DNA of 24,412 bases from assembly GCA_031537795.1 (NCBI GenBank), contig JAVKNF010000008.1:1-24412 (forward strand), written 5' to 3'. The notes beneath the pieces are model-generated. The model made no database searches, was not told where the DNA came from, and saw only the letters and a list, made by a program, of their open reading frames with translations. Source of the stretch: JAVKNF01 sp031537795 (GTDB taxonomy: Bacteria; Pseudomonadota; Alphaproteobacteria; Rickettsiales; Deianiraeaceae). Below, piece after piece: positions 15,988 through 24,214 of this stretch. The position numbers and the translations under genes are program-made. Position 1 is the stretch's first letter; every line of letters starts with the position of its first letter.

Positions 15988-17962
15988 TTTGTTATTTTTA
16001 AAAAATAAAATTAAAGAATTAGATAAAGCCTATTACGAAGACAATGAGCCTTTAGTTTCAGATGCTGAATATGACGAATTGAAAAAAAAATTAGAACTCT
16101 TAATAAATGAAGAAAAAAAATATAATTTATTTTCAGATAAAGATTTAGAGATTGAAGTTGGTTTTAAACCTGGGGCAAGATTTAAGCAAATAAAGCATAA
16201 AATTCCCATGATTTCACTTAGTAATGCTTTAAATAGAGATGAATTTCTTGAATTTTTCAATAAAATTAATAGATTTCTTAATTCAGAAGAAGACATTGAA
16301 TTTTTCGTTGAATTGAAAATAGACGGAATGTCATTTTCGGCAATTTATAAATATGGAATTTTAGAGTATATTGTTACGAGAGGAGATGGAGAAATTGGAG
16401 AAGATATAACTCAAAATATAGATATTATCCAAGATTTACCTAGAGAGATTAATACAAAAAATATAGAGTCTTTTGAAATTAGGGGTGAAGTGTATATGGA
16501 TAAAAATGACTTCTTATTACTTAATGAAACAACACCTTTTGCTAACCCAAGAAATGCAACAGCAGGCACTTTGAGAAATCTAAATAAAGAAACAATAAAA
16601 AATAGAAGATTGAAATATTTTGTTTATTCTTGTGGAGTTTCTAGTGATATATTCAAAAATCAAGAAGAAGCATTGCAATTTGCTGAAAAAGAATTGAATT
16701 TTAAGGTAAATGAATATAGACTGAAAACGAAAAATGTAAAAGAAATTGAAAAGTTTCATAAAAAAATATCAGATATTAGATATAATTTAGATTATGATAT
16801 AGATGGAATTGTTTTGAAAATAAATTCATTCGAACTTCAAAACAGGCTGGGCAGGACAAATCATTCTCCTAGATGGGCTTTAGCTTATAAATTTGATTCC
16901 CAGTCTTGTAAAACTAAAATAGAAAATGTACTGCATCAAGTTGGTAGAACTGGTATTTTGACTCCTGTTGCTGTTTTAGTTCCGGTAAATGTGGGAGGCG
17001 TTCTAATTAACAAAGCAACACTACATAATTATGATGAAATAAAGAAAAAAGATTTAAGAATAAGTGATATTATAAATATTATAAGAGCCGGAGATGTAAT
17101 TCCTTATGTTGTAGATAGACTTGAGAGAAGTGAAGATATAACTTTTTACAAATCAATAGAATTTCCTAAAAAATGCCCTTCTTGTGGCGGTATGATTTTT
17201 GAAGATTTCTCAAAATCTGTTATGATGATAAAATGTTTAAATAAAAAGAATTGTAAAGAGCAAATTATACAAAAGATTAAACATTTTATATCACGAGATG
17301 CTTTGGATATAAAAGGATTGGGTTTAAAGAATATTTCTAAAATGTACGATATAGGTATATTAAAAAATATTTCCGATATATGGAATTTAAAAAATAAAAA
17401 AATAGAAATATGCAACATAGAAGGTTTAGGAGAGAAGTCTTTTGAATTATTAAAAAACAGCATAGATAATGTTAATAAGGTTAAATTTTCAAAATTTTTA
17501 TACGCTTTGGGAATAGAAGGTTTAGGAGAAGTTGCGGCTTTAAAATTATCTGAATATTTTAGAAATATAGATAGTTTGTTGTACAGTAAAAATCTAGAAG
17601 AAGATTTAATTTCAATTCAAGGTATTGGAGAAGGAATAAGAAATGAGATATTAAATTTTATAAATAGCGAGGATTTAAAACTTGAAATTAATAAAATTAG
17701 AAATTTTATCGAGATTATAAGCGATCAAATTAATAAAAAAAACGGTCAAAAGATTATCTTTACGGGCACTTTTTCTATAAGTAGAGCTGAAATTAAAGAA
17801 CAAGCAGTAAAAGCTGGTTTTACAATATTATCCTCTGTTTCTAAAAATTTAGATTTAGTTGTATGTGGAGAAGATTCTGGTTCAAAATTGAAACAAGCAA
17901 AAGAATTAGGTTTAAAAATTCTCACAGAAGAAGAATGGAAAATTTTACTCTCTGCTATTTGA
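15980..17962 (+). CDS. ligA: NAD+-dependent DNA ligase
   Basis: Seals nicks during replication and repair using NAD+. It has the N-terminal Ia domain, the adenylation motif LKIDG with the AMP-accepting lysine K113, TRGDGEIGEDIT, the RGEVYM strand, and an OB fold with VGRTGILTPVAVL. The zinc finger has cysteines 399, 402, 419 and 425. Helix-hairpin-helix repeats (LDIKGLG, IEGLGEKS, IQGIGEGI) precede a C-terminal BRCT domain (about 590-660, KIIFTGTFSISRAEIK). The length of 660 residues is complete. ATG lies inside the end of mltG, with weak AAGAG 4 bases upstream. This essential gene sits at the end of an envelope operon, an unrelated function. Confidence 0.97.
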   Translation: MVSLLFLKNKIKELDKAYYEDNEPLVSDAEYDELKKKLELLINEEKKYNLFSDKDLEIEVGFKPGARFKQIKHKIPMISLSNALNRDEFLEFFNKINRFLNSEEDIEFFVELKIDGMSFSAIYKYGILEYIVTRGDGEIGEDITQNIDIIQDLPREINTKNIESFEIRGEVYMDKNDFLLLNETTPFANPRNATAGTLRNLNKETIKNRRLKYFVYSCGVSSDIFKNQEEALQFAEKELNFKVNEYRLKTKNVKEIEKFHKKISDIRYNLDYDIDGIVLKINSFELQNRLGRTNHSPRWALAYKFDSQSCKTKIENVLHQVGRTGILTPVAVLVPVNVGGVLINKATLHNYDEIKKKDLRISDIINIIRAGDVIPYVVDRLERSEDITFYKSIEFPKKCPSCGGMIFEDFSKSVMMIKCLNKKNCKEQIIQKIKHFISRDALDIKGLGLKNISKMYDIGILKNISDIWNLKNKKIEICNIEGLGEKSFELLKNSIDNVNKVKFSKFLYALGIEGLGEVAALKLSEYFRNIDSLLYSKNLEEDLISIQGIGEGIRNEILNFINSEDLKLEINKIRNFIEIISDQINKKNGQKIIFTGTFSISRAEIKEQAVKAGFTILSSVSKNLDLVVCGEDSGSKLKQAKELGLKILTEEEWKILLSAI

Positions 17963-18086
17963 TGGTTTGAATTGAAAGTCAAAATTATAAATATTATTGA
18001 TTGAAAAATATAAATAATAAATAAAAAACTTGCTTTTTAATTATTATGTGGTTTTTGTATTTTAATTATTTAATTACTTTTTAATT

Positions 18087-19274
18087 ATGGCTAAAGAAAC
18101 TTTTGAAAGAAAAAAACCGCATGTTAATGTAGGAACAATAGGTCATGTAGACCACGGAAAAACAACGCTTACCGCTGCTATAACAATGGTTCAAGCTAAA
18201 AAATTTGGAGGAGAAGTTAAAGCTTACGATCAAATTGATGCCGCTCCAGAAGAAAAGGAAAGAGGTATCACAATAAATACCGCTCACGTTGAATATGAAA
18301 GCGAAAAAAGACATTATGCTCATGTTGACTGCCCAGGTCATGCTGACTATGTAAAAAATATGATTACAGGTGCCGCTCAAATGGACGGTGCTATATTAGT
18401 TGTAAGCGCTGCAGATGGTCCTATGCCTCAAACAAGAGAGCATATTCTTCTTGCTAAACAAGTTGGTGTCCCTAGTATGGTTGTTTTTATGAATAAAGTA
18501 GACCTTGTTGATGACAAAGATCTTCTTGATTTAGTTGAGATGGAAATAAGAGAAGTTCTAAAAAGCAACGGTTTTGACGGAGATAATACTCCTATAATTA
18601 AAGGTTCTGCTGTGAAAGCTTTGGAAGGAAACGAACAATATACAGGAGCTATACAAGAACTTATGGATGCTCTAGATAGTTTTATCCCTGAACCAAAAAG
18701 AGAAATTGATAAACCTTTTTTAATGCCAATCGAGGATGTATTCTCAATATCAGGAAGAGGTACAGTTGTAACTGGAAGAATAGAAAGAGGTATTGTTAAA
18801 GTAGGCGAAGAAATTGAAATTCTTGGTATAAGAGAAGGATCTAAAAAAAGTACAGTTACTGGAATTGAAATGTTCAGAAAATTACTTGACGAAGGAAGAG
18901 CAGGGGATAATGCAGGTATTCTTTTAAGAGGTATTGAGAAAAATGATGTAGAAAGAGGTATGGTTCTTGCAAAACCAGGTACAACAAAACCACACACTGA
19001 ATTTGAATGCGAAGTTTATATTTTGACAAAAGACGAAGGCGGAAGACATACTCCTTTCTTTAATAATTATAGACCTCAATTTTATTTTAGAACAACAGAT
19101 GTAACTGGTTCAATTCAACTACCTAAAGAAAAAGAAATGGTTATGCCTGGGGATAATGTAAAAATGACAGTAACTCTAATCTCACCTGTTGCTATGGAGC
19201 AAGGTTTAAAATTTGCTATTAGAGAAGGTGGCAGAACTGTTGGAGCAGGAACTGTTGCTAAAATTATAAAATAA
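18087..19274 (+). CDS. tuf: Translation elongation factor Tu
   Basis: GTPase that carries aminoacyl-tRNA to the ribosome. 395 residues with intact G motifs: GHVDHGKT (19-26), DCPGHADY (81-88), NKVD (136-139). Domains 2 and 3 are complete, ending GTVAKIIK. The gene stands alone: no fusA, rpsG, rpsJ or tRNA is beside it, with a 124-bp AT-only-looking leader region before it (17963-18086) and a terminator after it, so it is probably a single transcription unit. No confident promoter could be picked in the leader. Codon choice is less extreme in A/T than its neighbours, as expected for a highly expressed gene. Confidence 0.98.
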   Translation: MAKETFERKKPHVNVGTIGHVDHGKTTLTAAITMVQAKKFGGEVKAYDQIDAAPEEKERGITINTAHVEYESEKRHYAHVDCPGHADYVKNMITGAAQMDGAILVVSAADGPMPQTREHILLAKQVGVPSMVVFMNKVDLVDDKDLLDLVEMEIREVLKSNGFDGDNTPIIKGSAVKALEGNEQYTGAIQELMDALDSFIPEPKREIDKPFLMPIEDVFSISGRGTVVTGRIERGIVKVGEEIEILGIREGSKKSTVTGIEMFRKLLDEGRAGDNAGILLRGIEKNDVERGMVLAKPGTTKPHTEFECEVYILTKDEGGRHTPFFNNYRPQFYFRTTDVTGSIQLPKEKEMVMPGDNVKMTVTLISPVAMEQGLKFAIREGGRTVGAGTVAKIIK

Positions 19275-19303
19275 TTTTTTATTATAACTTTATTTCATCT
19301 TTC

Positions 19304-19339
19304 GCACTTTTTTAAAAAGTGCAATTCTTTTCTATTTTT
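19304..19339 (+). terminator. Rho-independent terminator after tuf
   Basis: GCACTTTTT (19304-19312) and AAAAAGTGC (19314-19322) form a perfect inverted repeat, best folded as a 7-bp stem with a 5-base loop, followed by a T-rich tract to about 19339. It lies 30 bp after the tuf stop and before hflK. Confidence 0.75.
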
Positions 19340-19356
19340 CTGTAATTTTAATTTTT

Positions 19357-20472
19357 ATGTCTAATAAAGATACCGATATTTGGTCTGATTTTAATAACAA
19401 GACAGAAGCTAAAAAGGTTAAAAATACAAAAAATGAGAATAATTCAGAGATAATTGGTTTTGATTTTAATAATTTATTCAGTAGATTGAATGATTTCTTT
19501 AAAAATAAAAATTTAATTATTTTTACTTTTATTTTTTTATTTTTTGTAATATTTCTTTTGCTTTCCTCTATTTATATAGTAAAACCTGATGAAAATGCCG
19601 CAATCATAAGGCTGGGAAAATTTGTCAGAGTTGAAGAGTCAGGTTTGCACTTTAAGTTACCTTATCCTCTTGAGAGCTCAATTATTGCATCGGTTACATC
19701 TTCTAGAGTTATAAAAATTCCATTTGATAGAAAAAATAAAAATACAAAAAATACATCAATGTTAACATTCGATGAAAATATAGTTAATTTAGAATTTGAA
19801 ATTCATTGGAAAATAAAGAATTTAGAAAATTTCTTATTTAAAGTTATAGAACCAGAATATACAATTTATTCCGCCACTGAAAGTATAACGAGAGAGATTA
19901 TAGGCCTACATAAATTAAAAGATATTTTAACTGATGCAAAATCTGCTATAGAGATGGAAAGTAAAGAGAAGTTGCAAAAATTATGCGATGAATATAATTT
20001 AGGAGTAGAAATTATTTTGTTGCAAATGTTAAGATCCGACCCTCCTTCTGAAGTAATTTCAGCATTTAGAGATGTACAGGCTGCTAAAATAGAAAAAGAA
20101 AGCATAATAAATAAAGCTCAAGTTTTAAGAAATTCTATAATACCAAAAGCTGAATCAGATGCTAATAATTATTTACTTGAAGCGCAATCTTATGCAGTTC
20201 GAACAATAAACGAGGCTAAATCTAAAGTTGTGGAATTTGAAAAAATATACGCAGAATATAAAAAAAATCCCATCACTACTAAAAGAAGAATGTATCTTGA
20301 AACTATTGGAAATTTTTTGGAAAATACAAAAAATCTTTCAATAATTGATAGTTCATTGAAAAATATTATTTTTAATAATGAAGTAAAGTATCAAAAATAT
20401 AGTCAAAATATAAAAGAAAAAATTAAAGAGGATTCTTCAAATGAAATCTCTGAAAGTTTAAAAAATCAATGA
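19357..20472 (+). CDS. hflK: HflK, SPFH-domain regulator of FtsH protease
   Basis: HflK with HflC forms a large cage around the FtsH protease in the inner membrane and limits its degradation of membrane proteins. 371 residues: polar N-terminus, one membrane helix (about 52-74), then the SPFH domain opening with VKPDENAAIIRLGKF and continuing through SATESITREIIG. The HflK signature DPPSEVISAFRDVQAAKIEK and the following coiled coil ending KKNPITTKRRMYLETIG distinguish it from HflC. HflC normally follows directly; here the next gene is rluD, overlapping by ATGA, so the partner is not at this locus. It starts after the tuf terminator. Confidence 0.93.
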   Translation: MSNKDTDIWSDFNNKTEAKKVKNTKNENNSEIIGFDFNNLFSRLNDFFKNKNLIIFTFIFLFFVIFLLLSSIYIVKPDENAAIIRLGKFVRVEESGLHFKLPYPLESSIIASVTSSRVIKIPFDRKNKNTKNTSMLTFDENIVNLEFEIHWKIKNLENFLFKVIEPEYTIYSATESITREIIGLHKLKDILTDAKSAIEMESKEKLQKLCDEYNLGVEIILLQMLRSDPPSEVISAFRDVQAAKIEKESIINKAQVLRNSIIPKAESDANNYLLEAQSYAVRTINEAKSKVVEFEKIYAEYKKNPITTKRRMYLETIGNFLENTKNLSIIDSSLKNIIFNNEVKYQKYSQNIKEKIKEDSSNEISESLKNQ

Positions 20473-21437
20473 ATAACGAAGATATTTTTTTTTCTTACAT
20501 AAATGAAGAAAAAATAAGAATAGATACTTTGCTTTCTAGATTGATTACTTTATATTCTAGAGTTTATTTGGTTGAGCTGATAGAATCGGGAAATCTTCAA
20601 ATTAATAATGAAATAAATACACAGAAAAATACAAAAATAGAAAAAGGTGATTTGATTTTAATAAAAAATCTCTATAAACAAAAAAAAGAAGAAAAACATC
20701 ATATAGAAAAACTTAATAAACCTCTAAATGTTATATTTGAAAATGAAAATATAATAATAATAAACAAAGAAAAGGGTTTAACTGTTCACCCTGGTGCAGG
20801 AAACAAAAATGACACCCTTGTTAATGTATTGAATTTTCATTTTTCAGATCTTTCAAATTTAAGAGGAGATGAAAGAATAGGAATAGTGCACAGGCTTGAT
20901 AAAGATACAAGTGGTTTAATGATAATTGCAAAAAATAATCAGGCTCATTTTTTAATATCTGAAATGATAAAAAATAAAGAAATTATAAGAAAATATGTAT
21001 GTTTATGTTATAAAACTCCGTTTCCTGCAAGCGGAAAAATTGAAACTAGAATCAAAAGAGATAGAAAAAATATAGAAAAGATGAAAATAGAAAAAGATGA
21101 TATAGATGCAAAAATAGCAATAACAAATTATAAGGTTTTAAAAACATTTTGCCAAAATAATATTTCTTTACTTGAATGCAAACTTGAAACTGGTAGAACT
21201 CACCAAATAAGACTCCATATGGAATATATAAAATGCCCAATTTTATACGATGAAATTTACAATAAAGGTGTAAAAATTTTAAAAAAAGAAATAATTGAAT
21301 CTGAATTCTATAAAAATTTAGAACAATTTAAAGATAAAGGGCAAATGCTTCATTCTTACTATATAGAATTTAAAGAGCCAATTACAGGTGAAGAGATTAA
21401 AATAATAAACTATCCTGATTTTTGGAAATATTGTTAA
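20469..21437 (+). CDS. rluD: 23S rRNA pseudouridine synthase, RluD-type
   Basis: Converts uridines of 23S rRNA helix 69 to pseudouridine if it is truly RluD; other RluA-family targets are possible. 322 residues: N-terminal S4-type RNA-binding domain (about 12-65), then catalytic domain with INKEKGLTVHPGAGN, HRLDKDTSGLMIIAK holding the catalytic aspartate D144, and LETGRTHQIRLHM. The VHPGAGN motif favours RluD over RluC. An unusual Lys/Ile-rich insertion sits after RIKRDRKN. ATG overlaps the hflK stop. Its last 41 bp overlap a convergent gene. Confidence 0.88.
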   Translation: MNNEDIFFSYINEEKIRIDTLLSRLITLYSRVYLVELIESGNLQINNEINTQKNTKIEKGDLILIKNLYKQKKEEKHHIEKLNKPLNVIFENENIIIINKEKGLTVHPGAGNKNDTLVNVLNFHFSDLSNLRGDERIGIVHRLDKDTSGLMIIAKNNQAHFLISEMIKNKEIIRKYVCLCYKTPFPASGKIETRIKRDRKNIEKMKIEKDDIDAKIAITNYKVLKTFCQNNISLLECKLETGRTHQIRLHMEYIKCPILYDEIYNKGVKILKKEIIESEFYKNLEQFKDKGQMLHSYYIEFKEPITGEEIKIINYPDFWKYC

Positions 21438-21834
21438 GGCTTTTAATTTCAATAATTTTGTTTTCTTTATTTTGTGATAATTCTTGAATTTTTCCTATTT
21501 TTATATTTTCATTTAATTCGAGTTCGTCTTTTTCGTTATTTTTTTGTGTAAAATTTTTTAAACTTAGTAATTTATTTTCAACATTTATAGATTTTTTACT
21601 TGCATTCAGTGCAAAATCAACAACAAGACCTATAAACAAACCCAAGAAAGACATACCGATAATAGCTCCAATTCCTGTTATTGCAAAATAAGCAATAGTG
21701 CCTAAAATTAAAGCAAAAGCAGTCATTAAGGCAATGGTGTAATGTGCTCTAAATTTTGTTTTTTTCAGCTTGTAAGTTGAATTATTTGATGTATCTTCTT
21801 TTACAATTTCAAGAATTTTATTGTCATCCGGCAT
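21397..21834 (-). CDS. Small membrane protein with two transmembrane segments, unknown function
   Basis: 145 residues, family not recognised. A polar N-terminus of 30 residues is followed by two hydrophobic segments (about 32-52 and 54-77) separated by a short GIG turn, then a charged tail of 65 residues. The hairpin topology puts both ends on the same side, probably the cytoplasm. The gene fills a gap that would otherwise be empty, and the hydrophobic pattern is not expected from chance, so it is probably real. Its end overlaps the last 41 bp of rluD on the other strand. No clear ribosome-binding site was seen before ATG at 21834. Confidence 0.65.
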   Translation of the reverse strand: MPDDNKILEIVKEDTSNNSTYKLKKTKFRAHYTIALMTAFALILGTIAYFAITGIGAIIGMSFLGLFIGLVVDFALNASKKSINVENKLLSLKNFTQKNNEKDELELNENIKIGKIQELSQNKENKIIEIKSLNNISKNQDSLLF

Positions 21835-21860
21835 TTACAGTCTTATTTTATACCAAAAAA

Positions 21861-21874
21861 ATTGAAATTTCAAT
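21861..21874. other. 14-bp perfect palindrome in intergenic region
   Basis: ATTGAAATTTCAAT is self-complementary and lies 27 bp upstream of the two-TM membrane gene. It could be an operator, or chance in AT-rich DNA. Confidence 0.2.
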
Positions 21875-21943
21875 CAATTTTTATAGTTATGATAATTCTA
21901 TATTGAAGGTTCTTCTATTTAGATAACGCTATTTGTTATTATT

Positions 21944-21972
21944 TTGATTAAACTAAACTCAATAAATATTAA
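21944..21972 (+). promoter_or_regulatory. Candidate promoter for carbonic anhydrase operon
   Basis: TTGATT (21944-21949) and TATTAA (21967-21972) are spaced by 17 bases, each matching 4 of 6 consensus positions, leaving a leader of roughly 35 bases. A 6-bp inverted repeat TTGATA/TATCAA (21979-21984, 21991-21996) falls just downstream and could be an operator. Weak evidence. Confidence 0.3.
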
Positions 21973-22013
21973 AATAATTTGATAATTATATATCAATTAT
22001 TAAAATCTCAATT

Positions 22014-22616
22014 ATGAGGTTACTTGAAAAATTAATTGCAGGAAATAATAGATTTATCAAAGGTCAAGCTAAATCTCATTACGAATATCACAAAAGGTTT
22101 AATATGTTCGAAGAGCAAAAACCTTATGTTGCAATTTTAGGTTGCTCCGATTCTAGAGTTCCACTTGAAATAATATTTGATGAGAATTTTGGTAGCATTT
22201 TCGCAATCAGAAACCCAGGAAATATGGCAGATAATCATACTATTGGCAGTTTAGAATTTGCTGTCGAGGTATTAGAAATAAAGCTTGTAGTGGTTTTAGG
22301 TCACGAATCTTGTGGCATGATTCATGCGGCTTTGAATAATCAAAAAGTTGGAAGTAAATATGTTGACAGAATAATTAAAAATGCAAAACTTCTAATAAGA
22401 AATGAAGATTTTGAGCAAGATAAAAAAAACGGATTACAACATTTCGCTTTGGAAAATATTTTAAATAATATAAATAGAATTACAAGTAAAAGTAATACTT
22501 TGTCAGATAAATTTTTAAGTAATAAATTATCAATAAAAGGGGCTTTCTACAATTTACAAAGTGGTAAAGTTGATTTTTACAATCATTCAGAAAATAAATT
22601 AATAAAAATAGAATGA
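22014..22616 (+). CDS. can: Beta-class carbonic anhydrase
   Basis: Interconverts CO2 and bicarbonate in the cytoplasm, supplying bicarbonate for carboxylation reactions and pH balance. 200 residues. The zinc site is complete: C44 and D46 with R48 in GCSDSRVP, H97 and C100 in GHESCGM. IRNPGN matches the family's VRVAGN region. The start at 22014 fits the usual family N-terminus. The stop overlaps the next gene as ATGA, so it is co-translated with the glycosyltransferase fusion. There is no signal peptide. Confidence 0.93.
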   Translation: MRLLEKLIAGNNRFIKGQAKSHYEYHKRFNMFEEQKPYVAILGCSDSRVPLEIIFDENFGSIFAIRNPGNMADNHTIGSLEFAVEVLEIKLVVVLGHESCGMIHAALNNQKVGSKYVDRIIKNAKLLIRNEDFEQDKKNGLQHFALENILNNINRITSKSNTLSDKFLSNKLSIKGAFYNLQSGKVDFYNHSENKLIKIE

Positions 22617-24214
22617 AAATCTTAAATGTAATGCTTTCAAAGGGAATTGGTGGATTGGAATCTGTTTCTGTAAATATTTCCGAAGCCTTAAAGTTAGAAA
22701 ATATCGAAGTTTTAAATATATTAAGAGAGAATTCAGTTATAATTAATAAATTCAAAGAAAGAAATATTAATTTCACAACCTGTAAAGCCACTAATTTTCT
22801 AGATCTATCTACTTCAAACAATATAAAAAAATTTATTTTAGAAAATAAAATTGAAATTATTTTAGCTCACGGAAGAAGAGCTGTAGATTTTTGCTATAAA
22901 GCGAAAAAAAAATTTGATAAAACTGAAATGAAACCTATTTTTATAGGTTGGTTTCACAACGATATAGACTTCGGATTAGGTAGAATTACAAAAATGGATT
23001 ATATTTTTGTTTTAAATGAAAACCAAAGAGAGAGAATCGAAAGTACAGGTTTCAATAAAGAAAAAATTATAAAGATTCAGAATTTTCTAAATATAGATAA
23101 AAATGAATCAAAATTCAATATTCAAGACAATAATAAAGAAGAAAAACATTCATTTACTATAGGTGCGATATCTAGACTTGAAACACAAAAAGGCTTCGAT
23201 TTATTAATAAATGCTTTTAGAATATTAATAGATAAAAAATATGATCTAGAGTTGAAAATAGGAGGGGGAGGATTTTTAGAGTCTGAATTAAGATCTTTAA
23301 CACGAAAATTAAAAATAGAGGATAGAGTCGAATTTGTGGGGTACATAAAGAATGTAAATAATTTTTACAAAAACATTGATATTTTTGTAAATTGTTCAAA
23401 AAGAGAGCCTTTTGGTTTAAACACAACCGGAGCTATGTATTATCAGGTTCCAATTGTTGCTACTCCCACCTACGGATCTTTAGAAATTATCAATCATATG
23501 AAGAACGGTATAATTTGTGAAGATTTTTCACCAAATTCAATAGCAAATTCAATAGAATATCTAATCAAAAATCCAGAAAAAAGAGAGATTTTTATCAAAA
23601 ATGCAAAAAAGAAATCATATTATGAATATTCGTACAATATGCTTTCAAGAAAATTAGTTGGAATTCTTAATTCTATTTTAGAAAAAGAGAGTTCAGCAAA
23701 TATCAGTACAAAAGGTGATAAAGAACTTCCAGTTATTGTAAAGTTGGTCTCAAGAGCTTTAGTTTTTAATTCTAAAAATGAGATTCTAATTGTTTCTGAA
23801 GACGGCGACAATTGGAGCATTCCAGGTGGCACAATTGAAGCAAATGTAGAACTTAAAAAACTTTGTAAAGATGAAGTCTATGAAGAAACAGGTCTAAATG
23901 TAGAAGTTCTTGACCTTTTTGGCACTTATCAAGTTTCAGGTTCAACAGATAATGGTTGGTATAAAAATAAATATATAGATTGTAAACATATATATATAAA
24001 TTCTGTTTTTGTGTATCATTGTAAGATAGAAGGAGATGAAACACTAAATAAAAATTGGGTAGATTTAGCTCACAATGTAATTAGATTTAGAAGGTTTATT
24101 GATGAAAAAGAATTCAAAAAACTTAAAATTTGGCAAGAATTCTTACAAAATATGACATTTGAAGAGATTAAAAATACTAAAAGTTTTGAATGTAAAACAG
24201 AAGACAGAACTTAA
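22613..24214 (+). CDS. Glycosyltransferase (GT4-like, GT-B) fused to Nudix hydrolase
   Basis: Residues about 1-355 form a GT-B glycosyltransferase: SKGIGGLESVSVNI at the N-terminal loop, then the donor-binding half with GAISRLETQKGFDLLINAF, IGGGGFLESELRSL, VEFVGYI and EPFGLNTTGAM (265-275). The EX7E motif of GT4 enzymes has its first glutamate (E265), but the second is glycine (G273). Residues about 372-510 form a Nudix domain beginning VKLVSRALVFNSKNEIL. The Nudix box at 405-428 keeps the metal-binding EVYEETGL, but has Val where the first box glutamate is expected and Asp where the box arginine is. The acceptor and substrate are unknown; the GT may modify a surface glycan and the Nudix part may hydrolyse a nucleotide sugar. 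It is co-translated with can (ATGA overlap). The frame is continuous across both domains, with no junction stop. Confidence 0.88.
   Translation: MKILNVMLSKGIGGLESVSVNISEALKLENIEVLNILRENSVIINKFKERNINFTTCKATNFLDLSTSNNIKKFILENKIEIILAHGRRAVDFCYKAKKKFDKTEMKPIFIGWFHNDIDFGLGRITKMDYIFVLNENQRERIESTGFNKEKIIKIQNFLNIDKNESKFNIQDNNKEEKHSFTIGAISRLETQKGFDLLINAFRILIDKKYDLELKIGGGGFLESELRSLTRKLKIEDRVEFVGYIKNVNNFYKNIDIFVNCSKREPFGLNTTGAMYYQVPIVATPTYGSLEIINHMKNGIICEDFSPNSIANSIEYLIKNPEKREIFIKNAKKKSYYEYSYNMLSRKLVGILNSILEKESSANISTKGDKELPVIVKLVSRALVFNSKNEILIVSEDGDNWSIPGGTIEANVELKKLCKDEVYEETGLNVEVLDLFGTYQVSGSTDNGWYKNKYIDCKHIYINSVFVYHCKIEGDETLNKNWVDLAHNVIRFRRFIDEKEFKKLKIWQEFLQNMTFEEIKNTKSFECKTEDRT

Noticed and set aside
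17746..17982. 78-codon minus-strand frame over the end of ligA
   Set aside because: It overlaps the conserved BRCT coding sequence and has no features of its own.
18021..18086. Promoter just upstream of tuf (TTGCTT with a downstream AT-rich hexamer)
   Set aside because: No -10 at acceptable spacing stands out from the AT-rich background.
18428..18997. 189-codon minus-strand frame opposite tuf
   Set aside because: It lies wholly inside the well-conserved EF-Tu coding sequence, a common shadow of this gene.
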